Positions 1 through 11,000 of a stretch of DNA of 20,885 bases are shown piece by piece. Source of the DNA: Azolla pinnata (Eukaryota; Streptophyta; Polypodiopsida; Salviniales; Salviniaceae); assembly GCA_037176905.1 (NCBI GenBank), contig JBBBWG010031009.1, positions 25,827 through 46,711 of the forward strand. The letters are read 5' to 3'. The position numbers were made by a program, and so were the translations under genes. Numbering within the stretch: position 1 is the first letter of the stretch; each line of letters starts with the position of its first letter. The notes under the pieces are model-generated. The model saw only the letters and a list, made by a program, of their open reading frames with translations. It had not been told where the DNA came from and made no database searches.

Positions 1-500
1 ATACAAAGAGAGGAAATTTTAACTCTTATATATATATATATATATAATATGCATAAATTCAATATCAAAATCGATCAATGAGTGCTAATAATTTTGGTAT
101 CAAGAGTTCTATTGCTAAGATACAAAGAGAGGAAATTTGAACTCTTATATATATACATATAATATGCATAAATTTAATATCAAAATCGATCAATGAGTGC
201 TAATAATTTTGGTATCAAGAGTTCTATTGCCAAGATACAAAGAGAGGAAATTTTAACTCTTATATATATATATATATATAATATGCATAAATTCAATATC
301 AAAATCGATCAGTGAGTGCTAATGATTGTGCTATTGAGATACGATACGATGAGAGGAAATTTTAACTCTTACATGTATATATACATATAATATGCATAAA
401 TCCAAGATCAAAATGGGTTCAGAAGAGTGCTAAAAAATTCTGGGTATTAAGAGTTTTTGTTGTGAAGATACAAACAATGACACGAAATTTTAACTCTTAA
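1..500. repeat. degenerate ~119-bp tandem repeat upstream of NUP205
   Basis: Four near-complete copies and one partial copy lie head to tail, starting at about 1, 120, 235, 339 and 468. Each opens with ATACAAAGAGAGGAAATTTT (or a variant) followed by AACTCTT. Next come a variable TA run, ATATGCATAAATTCAATATC, an AATCGATCARTGAGTGCTAA stretch, and GGTATCAAGAGTTCTATTG. Copies 1 to 3 are very similar and differ mainly in the length of the TA run. Copies 4 and 5 are progressively more diverged towards the gene. AACTCTT and AAGAGTT inside each unit are complementary, so each unit could form a long-range stem. The array probably continues to the left of the window. Origin is unknown; no transposase or target-site duplication is visible. 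Confidence 0.93.
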
Positions 501-627
501 ATTTCTCTTTGGCCCCGAATCTCATCATTCGTCCGTGGGAGGGAAAAACCCTCCTCTCGCCAAACACTACGACGACGAGGACGAGGACGAGGACGGGGAC
601 GACGAAGCAGCAGCAGCTGCTGCAGCC
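500..627 (+). promoter_or_regulatory. NUP205: NUP205 5' leader and proximal promoter region
   Basis: This stretch lies between the tandem array and the chosen start codon. It begins with a CT-rich segment, then GAC/GAG trinucleotide repeats at about 569-605 and GCA/GCT repeats up to the ATG. There is no ATG in it. GCAGCAGCTGCTGC at 610-623 is a perfect palindrome ending four bases before the start codon. No convincing TATA box at a usual distance is visible, and the transcription start cannot be placed from sequence. The frame of the main protein stays open back to about 481, but without an ATG. Confidence 0.55.
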
Positions 628-3600
628 ATGGTTTCTCGCAGACATCTGTTGCAGAGCCTAGAAGGAGCCCTGCTCTCCGGACCTCGCCTCCCGCCACGGG
701 AACGTGCCGAGATCTCTCATCTCCTCCATGCCGCTCTGCCGGATTTCCAGTCCTTTCTTCAACATCCCGTAAGTACCGAAATCCAGAGCTTGTGCGCTAT
801 ACCTGTTTACCGGGGTGAGGAGACGAGGAATGCCAACAGCTCCGTGTGAGGCAAATGGGTGGCATTTTGTTTTTCTGCTTCTTGCAGCTTTTTCCTCTTT
901 ATTTTCTGCGGTAGAGCTTATAACTTCCAGCTAAGGTCTTGTTTTTTCTGCAAATAACTCCCGCAAAACACTCTATCATATGTCTATGAAAGCCGTTTCG
1001 ATCTTTTGAGCTGCTACCTTCACGCCGAGAATTTCAATTGCAGCCCGTTTGCACCCAAAATTGGAACTTTTCTTCGATAGAATGTAATAAACAGGCCTCA
1101 TTATGCCGTCGTTGATAGAATATTAGTATCAGACAACCTAGGAAACACGAAATCGGAGAGACGCATTTCTTTAACGATAAGATACACTTACAGTGTTATT
1201 GATTTTAAATCGAAATCCAGTAGCTCGATATCTCAGTAATATTCTTATGATCGGAAAATGATGTTCCACGAGCAAGGCCTGATTTCTTTGTTGTTACATT
1301 TATACGGGCAGGAAAAATTCAATTTCAACTTTTGAGTACAATTGTGCTTTCGATGAGCTAGGTTTTTCTCAAGAATTTGAAAAATGATTTTTTTCTTTCC
1401 TATGCAGCCGGAAGTAAAAAAAAGGCACATATGATATATAAATAATGAAATTTTGTGGCATGGTTGGTGGTTAAGTATGGTCAGGAGAGGGTCATGGTAT
1501 TCTTACTGCAGTTTTTGTAGCTATCTTTATATGATGTAAAAAACAAGGAAAACTTCTATGACAGTCAATTTTCATCCTATGATAGAAAGGGAAATGATTT
1601 ATGTGCGAGGTGAGGATGATGACACTAGATTCTTGCACATAAAGAATGACGAAGAAGGAAAAACGAAGCAAAATTAATGCATAGATATTGTGCATAATGA
1701 TGGCACATTTGATATAATATAGAAAAAGTCGAGATGATACATGGTCTCTTCAAAGATACTAATGAAAGAAAAAAAGGGTACGTTCAAGTGTGATCTGGTA
1801 CGATGGAGATGATTACATAAGAAATGTGTGTACAGTGGTGGATTGGATGAAACATTAAGCAGGGGCGGCACTATAATGTGATTGAGGAAATGTTTATGCT
1901 TCTACTAATACAAAGGTGAGCAGAACTCATTTCAAGGCATTCTCCACGCTATTTAAATGCTGCCGAGTCAAGCCTACTGGATAGTGCATGATGATTCCTC
2001 AGATATTTTTGAAGCAATTTCCATGTGCGAAGAGCTGTGCATTTGGGTTCGAGATTAAGCCTTAATTTCCAGTATTATAATGTTGCGCTTATTTGTTTGT
2101 ATCATTCTTCCTTGGACTTTTATCCTCTGTAGAATACAACTCAAGTGGAAAGGATCAAATGGCACAAACTGGTATCCTTAAATTTGATGAGGAGATTACA
2201 CTTCTTGAAAGGAAAATGACACCCTTTTTCACTCATCATATGACATGGAAGGCATGCTAGTGTGACTGGCCAACTCAAGTTCTTTTTATATCCATAAAAG
2301 ATTTGAGGCAACTGAAATGTACTCAAACCTATGGAAAAAAATGGGTGTGCCAATTTGTGCCATTGGGATAGGATAGAATAGAATAGAATAGAAAGTTTTA
2401 ACGTTGACAAAGAGGCCAACTTTGACCCATGGGACCTAGGAATTAGGGTTAGGAATTATTAAAGGTGTTAAGGCCATGGTCCAGCTGCTCAACTAAGTTA
2501 GTCAACAAAGACTCAAAATAGTTTTTTTCTAACTTCATTACTACTCATCCTACAAGTTGATAGGGTGTACTGTAGCAACTATGATCCCATGTCCATGATT
2601 TTCGACAGAGGTGCCTTCTTTGAGAAATAGCGCACGCATCTTGAATCAGCCTTTTTGAATTATAGGCTCATAGCTAAAGAGGTTTCTGTGCTTAGGTAAT
2701 TTCTTTGTATTTAAGAATATTTTGTGTTGGTTTGCTGAAAAATAAAGATTTTAATTGCTTACTATCTATATGTTTCTTAGTTTCTCACAGGCCAGTTTCA
2801 TCTTGTAAAAGATGCTAATTATTATAATTTTCTGACATTGTAACAAAGATTTAGTAATGTGTTCTAGGGGCCACAGTGGCCAATAGAGAGAAAAGAACGA
2901 AAAGGTAGCATGGTGAGAGACTGAAACTGAGAGTTTTGCCATTGCAGCCTCCTAATGCAGCTGATCGAGCACAAGTTCTAGCTAAAGAAGTTCGCTTACC
3001 CAATGGTCCATCAACAGCATTGGATGACCAAGATGTGCAAATTGTATGATCTCATTGTTCTCATTCTGTTACAACTGTATTATTTTGTTTATTGAGTAGT
3101 TTCACATGATTCCATATCCCGTAATGGAAATAAATAACAGACCACAATTGATTCACTAAATTGGTACTGACTCTCCAAGATGTCGTTAATGGCTAATTGG
3201 CTCATGATTTGTTAAAGCTGTGTTGTTAAAGTCAGTTGGGTGGCTTAATGTGATTCTATATTTTGTAAAGGAGTTAAGATTAGCCAGTCACAATATGGAA
3301 TGATTACTCAAACTGATAAGTTTTAAGTCGTTTACCTTTTCAAAACTGTTCATATGTCAGTTGTAGGTGTCATGCTTATTACTGATTTGAACCTCTGGTT
3401 TTGTTATAATTGATCGTGCAATTCCGTCTCAATAATTATCCTACCAATGTTGCTTGTAAATATGCAAAGAAGCAAGTAAAGTTTTAATTGTTCGTAGACT
3501 CTTGTAGCATCTGTGTTTTGTATTACTTGAAAAATGCAAATTGTGTCAAATGGTTTTTATCACTAGTGTTTGTGCAAATGATCAAATTGATTGGTGATTA

Positions 3601-5043
3601 TATCCAAGTTAAGATCATCACTGTCCTCAATGACTCTCCGACAAGTTGCTTAGAGAAGAATGTTACAAAGCCTACTGCAGCTGAATTCATGATGGCAATT
3701 CACAGTTTTCCTTCAATTTGCCAATTAAAGCACTCTAGGAATTGTGGAAGAGAGTTGTACACCTCATTCTTCATGATGGTGGAGATAGTGAAAGATTCAA
3801 ATTAGTTTCTCATCAGGGCAGACAATTGTGTGGAATTTATCCAAATTACAATAAGAGAATCGGCTTAAGAAGAAAAGCAGAGGGTTTTTAGAATGGTTTC
3901 CATTTGCTTCTTTTATTTGGAAAAATCAAATTTGTGTTGTTCTCCTGCTAAGTATCTTTCCTCTCATTCCGGTGGCTTTTTGCACCAAGTTACGTGATGG
4001 TCAAGAATTTATATAATTTTATGTAGCTAACTATTACATGACTAAATGGCTCTGGTAATATTTTAATGATGATGTAACTAAATGATATCATATTCAGGCA
4101 CTTAAATTAAGTGATGATCTGCACTTGAACGAAATCGAATGTGTCAGTTTGCTTGTTGCTGCACATCAAGAGGTATGTCTGTTTGTAAGGCTATTGTAGT
4201 TTTCATGTTTGGATCTTTGCTAACCATGCATGCTTGTATGATTTTTGCAGTGGAGTCTACTAGGCCGTGAGCCATTAGAAATTTTGAGGCTTTCTTTGGG
4301 TCTCTGGTTCACAGAGAGGAGGGCCTTAATAACATCATTGCAATTGCTGCTGCGGGTCTGTGTATATAGTAATTTGTCTGGAAATTTCTAAAGCATCCTG
4401 TTGTTGTGCGTCTATGTCTCTGTTTCTCCCTGCCCTTGGTCGACCTCTGAAAGATCTAGGATTTCTGTTTTGCGAATCTCTTTCATTACTTTACTACTCC
4501 AGGGGTTGATCAATATATTTGGGAAACTGCAGAGACTGGGATTTGGCAGAAATGAAAGAAAATTCATGAGTGTCGTTTACACCATAAACATTCTAGCTTT
4601 TTTTAGTTGACCGCTTTAAATGTTTCTGAAAAGGCAGGCTATTGTCTTGGATGAGGAGCTTGATCCAGACCTGGTTGGAGACATACACAGATATGTCGAA
4701 GGTTTACTAAAGTCTGGACTGAGGCAAAGGCTGGTTACACTTATTAAGGTAGAGATAAATAGGCTCTAAATACAACAGCAACAACTATATTGATGCACGA
4801 GTTTATTATGGCATCGTCACTAAGGACATGAAGAAAGGATTTTATTGCAGAGGGTTTGACAAGTTGAAGTTATTAAATTGCAGGATCTGAGTCGAGAAGA
4901 ACCTGCAGGTTGGGGCGGTCCTGGAGTGGAACAGTTTGTTGTTGATTCAAGAGGTGCACTTGTGCAGAGGAGTAGTGTAGCACTGAGGGAACGCTTGAGT
5001 TTAAGCCAATGCATAGTTTTCTCGTGTTTGATTCTCCGCATGG
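628..5043 (+). CDS. NUP205: NUP205 exons 1-6 (residues 1-229)
   Basis: Part of the NUP205 coding region. Exons: 628-768, 2948-3043, 4098-4172, 4251-4355, 4638-4748 and 4884-5043. The first five end in phase 0; exon 6 ends one base into a Gly codon. This is the N-terminal part of the solenoid. Exon 2 carries DRAQVLAKEVRLPN and LDDQDVQI. Exon 3 has LKLSDDLHLNEIE. Exon 4 starts at the Trp of WSLLGREPLEILRL. Exon 5 has VLDEELDPDLVGDI and SGLRQRLVTLIK. Exon 6 has LSREEPAGWGGPG and VDSRGALVQR. All are close to the angiosperm family as I remember it. Donors are GTAAGT, GTATGA, GTATGT, GTCTGT, GTAGAG and GTAATG, and each acceptor is CAG. Confidence 0.93.
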
Positions 5044-8000
5044 GTAATGTGCTATTTTTCTATATGATACATGTTTTGGGTTAATAATTTTGTTTTCATA
5101 TGCTCATTTTTGTGAGAATACACGCATGATCATCAATGAAAAGAGTGACATGTCTATTTATGACTACCACTCTGATAAAAAAAATATGATTCCGTAAAAT
5201 GCCTCAAATGTGCAACTATTACAATTGGTATATTTTAAGCTGCAAATTTTGAAAATGAAGTATGTGTAATATTGTTTATCGGAACAATTATCTGCATTTA
5301 GTCATGGCAATCAAAATTTCAAATATAGCGTGATTGTGAGTGCTTGGCACCAGCTTGGAGAACTTCAAAAAAGGGGTAGGACGCAATCTTGTGCCCCTTT
5401 CAGTACTTCCTGAATCCTACTGAAGAAAGAAAATACAGTAAAGCAGATCTTGAAACTCCATATATCTAGCTGAGAATCCTCTTACAGGCCAGTTTCAGTG
5501 ACTAAATTTGACCTCAAGGAGTTTCTTTATGTTGCGAAGAGCTGTACTGGGAAATGCTATCGTAACTGAAGTTTTTTGCAGTTTCAGTACTCTTGAATGG
5601 CAGTCTTAGCAGAGCCCAGTGTTCACTCGATTCAAACCATCCTAACCCTTGTAGCATTTCAGTTAACTAAGTTGTAACCCCAAAACTTGAAATACTTCCT
5701 TGAATCATTGTGATCTTCCACACATCTGAATTGGAAATCCAAGTGGAGGAGTTCTATGCTTATTTGAAAGGGAACTGGTGCTGCCTCATCCAGAATCCAT
5801 GGATTTGGTTTGTTATTTTTAGTGTGGTCGTTTTCTTTCTTGATATCAAGATTTCCTTGTAAAATTACTGTCAGGTATAGTTTTAGGAAGTAACGCCTCC
5901 CCACAATGAAATGTGGTAAGTCACAGTCTCTTTCTAGTGATGGCATTTCTGGATGTTTGAAGTCTCATGTTTTGTCGTAGGCATTCTGGGTTTCTGAATC
6001 CTCATGTAAGAGGGCCTTTTTGCATCAATAGAATCAGCAAGACAAGGGAAATTCTGCAGTAGGAATTCCCATTGCAAAAAATAAAACTTCAATATGCATG
6101 AACACCTCCATGAGATGTCAAATAATTCTTCGTGTGTTGCACAAAACTGATTCAAGAGATCCATTGGCTGATTTGGATTGAGGTGGTCTGCTTTAAGGCA
6201 TGCAGCCTTACTGGAGCTCGTGGAGATGATTTGGAGGTGTAGAAAATCTCAACATCTCTGCTTGATTTTCAGATCATAGAATACATGTGTGGAGGATGAT
6301 AAGAATCTTTAATCAAGTAGGTTAGGTTTTTGTTTTGACTTCTATGGTATGCTGAAATTTGAGAGTACCATATGAGTTTACTGGTTAGCAAATATTACTA
6401 AGAGAAGGATGTAATGCTTCAAGAGATGTGGTATTTCTGATTGGTGCCTAGGTTCCACGGATGCCTGGTTAACCCTGACATCACAGATGAGATATCACAC
6501 ACTGGTTATTGGCTTGCTGGAATTCTCAGTGTTTATTGGTAATCTTGTATACGATTCTTCTGCGATATCACTTTAGGGTTGGCGCCTGATGCTTACTTGT
6601 CTATAATCAGTTGTCTTCACCAAAGAGAATGTAACACTGTTTGATATGAACATTCTTTTATTAATGCTCGTTTGTGTTATTGCCATTTTCTCATTCAACA
6701 TCCAGTAAGTGTATGAAGGATTTCGCAACTACCATTATATTGTTTTCGGAACCTCAAGTGAGAATGGAACATTTTTCATTGTTTGCTATTTCCATTTTCC
6801 TAATGTTGTTAGTTTTTTGCATTATATTCTTTCTGGACCATAAGAAATGAAAGGCAAATTTATATTTGCTGACACATAGCTTACATGCTTCGCTTGCTAT
6901 TGCCATTTTCTTATTAAATAGAGTGTGAGTGTGTAACAGATTTTGGTGCTTCCATTATATTTTCCAGGACCTCAAGAAATGAAGGAACATTATTCTTTGC
7001 TGAAGGATTGCTCGCATGCTTCACTTGCTTCGACTGAAACTGTGAAGCTGCAGGTGAGATCATTACCTTCTTATAATATGTTACATTTAATGCATATGGT
7101 TGATACTAGTTTTCTTTTTTTCTGTGTAATTGTGGAGGGAACTCAAATGAATCATAATATATATATATATCAATGACCCAAATGAATCACGCTTTTATAG
7201 TGCATATATTTATATTATACTGGTCTTCATTTTGGTTCCCTTTGACATTTTAGTTTCCTTTATTTGCTCTTTTGACATGAATTAATAATTTCATCTGGAT
7301 GTGTATTCTATAAATTCTATGTTTGATTTTTCCTTGCTCTACTGTGCTGGCTTGCAGATTGCTTACACCATTCTTTTTGCAATTCTTGTATCATTAATTT
7401 CTGATGCTCTGAGTGGCACTGCGGAAATGCCGTCTGTTCTTGCAGTTGATGTTACTTTCCACAAGGAATTCCAGCAGCAGGTTCGTATGAAAAGTAATCA
7501 TTTGATTGTATTTGTATTTATTATGCACCATGCACAGGACTACAGGTGTTGTGTTATTCCAGATCATGGATAGCGGAGCTGATGAATCTGTAGATGGTTT
7601 TTGTAACTGTATTCGCTTAGCATGGGGCGTTTTCTTAATGCTTATTTCGAGCTCCGGCATGCCAATTTCCCCTCTTTTGAGCTCTGCCTCTTCTGGAACT
7701 AGCATCATCTCTTCAGTGCTAGACCAAGCTTGTGACGCAAGCACGTTTAAGTTTTTAGTGACAAATATTCTCAAGACTCCTGCATTTCAGGTAACATCAT
7801 CAGACACCTCTTTACTATCAACCACCCTATTTGCTTGGGTACACGATATAACCCTTTTGGAACAGATCAAATTCTCAACAAATTGTATTTCTTGTAGGAA
7901 TTGGAAAATAATAACAATGATATATATTCTTTATGTACAGAAACTTTAAATGATGTAACACTAATTGACTTGTAAGGAGAACATAAAACAGATACTAGCT

Positions 8001-11000
8001 GTACTGAAGTCTTTTGCGAAATCAAGATGTAAAAAATACTATGCTTGAAGACTTCAACTTTGATATTGTATTTGTGCACATACTCTGTAGAAAGTGGGGT
8101 TCCTTCTCATGCTTACTGACTTTTTCCTTACAGAATGATGATGAGGATATGGTTTTTATTTACCGCGCTTATCTTCACAAGTTGATTACCAGCCTTCTTT
8201 CTCAACCAGTAGGCAGAGATAAGGTACTTAGTCTTTTCATGCTAGGTTTTTGGAATTCGGGAGAGATAGCCAATGTACATTCATCAAGAAACTGTTCTAC
8301 TTTGTGTAGGTGAAAAGGCTGCGGGATGCTGCAATGGCTACTTTAGATTCTTCTTACTATGATGTGCCATATGGTTCAAGCAATGAAGATGAACAGGCAC
8401 AGCAACGAAGAGTAGCTCAGCAACTAGCTGAGCCTTATTTGTCATTGCTGGAATTGATCACTCAGGTTTATCAGGTTGAATTTATTTACTTCTTATCCGT
8501 TTTTATACACTATCTTAATGATGGTAAGAATAGAAGTTTATATTCAACTTGAGAAAATTTTACACATATTGTGATAGCTCAATTCATTTTTCCAGCATGA
8601 ACCGGATCTTACCATGGAGAATGATGCACTTTGGAATTTCGCTCGTTTTGCAAGCGAGAATCACACAAGCCATGTGACGCTGGTTGCATTTTTGAGGATG
8701 CTCACAGCTCTGGTATGTATGTAATTAACACCTGGAGCTATTGTTGCATGAAGAATCTTTTGCACATTTTTTAGCATGAAAAGTAGAAAAACTGGTGATA
8801 ATCTGTCAGAATATAATGGCAAGATGAAAACAACTGATGCAGGGATGGACAATCATTTCATAGTACATTTAATGTGTTGTGAATAAAGTTTGATACAAGT
8901 TGGGTATAATGATGGGCTCATGTAAATAAGCTATGCCAAGCAAGCTGTTCTGTGAGTTTAGAACAACGTTTGGACACAGACTTATCTCTTTTTCCTCCTT
9001 AAGAAGGTAGAGCTGTAATGAGGCTGTGCATATGCATGTAATAATTAGGCATTTATACCCATTTATCTGATTACAGAAGCTTTGTATCCCAGGTTTATCC
9101 TGCTTATGTGAGTATTTGAATTTAAGTAGGTATATGTCAGCATCCTCTTTTGAGATGGGGCTGCAAGTGGTTACGTAAAGGTTGAGTGCAAATTGTTAGT
9201 CGAAGTATAACATTGACTCTTCAGCATCAGAAATGTTATCATGCTACCATATAATCGTGAACAAAACGAGTAGGGGTGTTTTCATTTGGCTACCTTAAGC
9301 ATGTGAACTTCATGTCATCCTATGTTTCTTGTCATACGACATGATGTGCTCAAAAACTTACTATATATTTTTTCTGTTTTACGTTTAGAAAACATAATTC
9401 TGTTTGAAAAGTTCATATTTTCAAATTATATATTGATACAGGCCTCAAGTGAAGAAGGAGCGAAGAAAGTATATTTACTTCTACAAAACAAAACATCTTG
9501 GTCAGTAGGCTGGCATACACTTTTCACTTCCCTGAATGTCTATGAACAACATTTTAAGCAAAGCCTTCAAACTACTGGAGCATTGCTCCCTCCTTTCCCA
9601 GAAGGGGATGCCAAAGCATTGGAAGCGTATCTGCAAGTTCTGAAAAAGGTAGTTTAGCCACTACGACAATATTTGAATGGTAAAATATAGTCATTCGGCT
9701 TTAGTGTAAAATTAACACTGACAATGCATAATTGGAGATTGCTGTGTTTTCTTGAGAAGTCATGTTATTGATGCGGATGAACCTGATTTCCAACTCAAAC
9801 ATAGACATGATCAACAGTGTTAATGCCATACAACTTATGTCACTCAGACATGACCTTTAGACAGAGAGTAGGATCAGATTATGTACAACTAATAAATTAT
9901 AGTTCTTGAAACTAATGCACATAAAAGCTGAAGGAAAGGTCCATGTATTGTGAGTGGCTTGGTTAGCCATTGTGCTGGTGGTGATGGTGGGCTCGCCGTC
10001 TGGAGTTAAAAAATGGAATTGACATATACTGAGCTACTATAAGGCAATGCTTTCGTAACATTGATAGGGTTTTCTCAATCTTGTTGCAGGTAATGGAAAA
10101 TGGAAATAAGCTCGAAAGGTCTGAGTGGTTCCCAGATATTGAACCTTTATTTAAGCTTCTTTCCTATGAAAATGTTCCGCCATATCTGAAGGTATTCTTG
10201 GCTAAAATACTGATATTCTCACATGCAACTCAGAGAAACTGACTATCAGTATTTTGACCTTAGGGAGCTCTCAGAAATGCCATAGCTACTTTTGTTGGGG
10301 TGAATCTGGTTATGAAAGACAAAATATGGGCTTTATTGGAACAGTATGACCTTCCAATGGTTGTTGGGTCAGTCGCAACTGGATTTACTGCACAGCCACA
10401 TCAAGCTCAGGTTTGCTTCTATCCATGAGATGTGATGCGTATTATTTAGCTCTCTGATGACTGGTACTGAGGATATGAAGTGGTAACGGGCAGGTTTATG
10501 ATATGCGTTTCGAGTTAGATGAAATGGAAGCTAGAAGGGAAGAGTATCCATCGACACTCTCTTATGTCAGACTATTAAATGTGCTGATTTCAGCAGAAAG
10601 TGAGACGGTTGATAAAGGATTAAGGTAAAGCTTCTGCTAGGATGTAGTATGAAAGAGTGAAAATTGATATTACGTTGCATATGTGCATAGCTGATTCTTT
10701 TTGTTACTGGGAGATTGCCAGGTTTCTTGGGATATTTAGGTTTATACGTGACCATATATTTGCAACATATTCACAAAGGGCATTTTGTGATGTAAAAGAG
10801 AAATGGCAATTGGTTGTTGCCTGCCTAAAGCATTTTCAAATGTAGGTATTAAAATCTTCATTCTTTATCAAATCTTTAATTGTGGGTTGCAGAATCTCCT
10901 TTAAAATATGAGGCATTTTTCTAGGATGCTGAGCTTATGTGAGCCCACAGATGAGGATATACGAAGGCAAGTTGATCACATTCCAGAACTTCAATCGATG

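Noticed and set aside
3488..3805. 105-codon open frame in intron 2 as a nested gene
   Set aside because: It opens at a non-ATG codon, has no motif and no conserved counterpart; chance or decayed transposon sequence is more likely.
7394..7774. 126-codon minus-strand open frame
   Set aside because: It is the antisense shadow of exons 8 and 9 and the short intron between them.
8466..8474. Alternative exon 11 end after CAG at 8465
   Set aside because: It would drop Val-Tyr-Gln, which the family retains before the HEPDL/KEPEL segment; the donor at 8475 also fits the phase.
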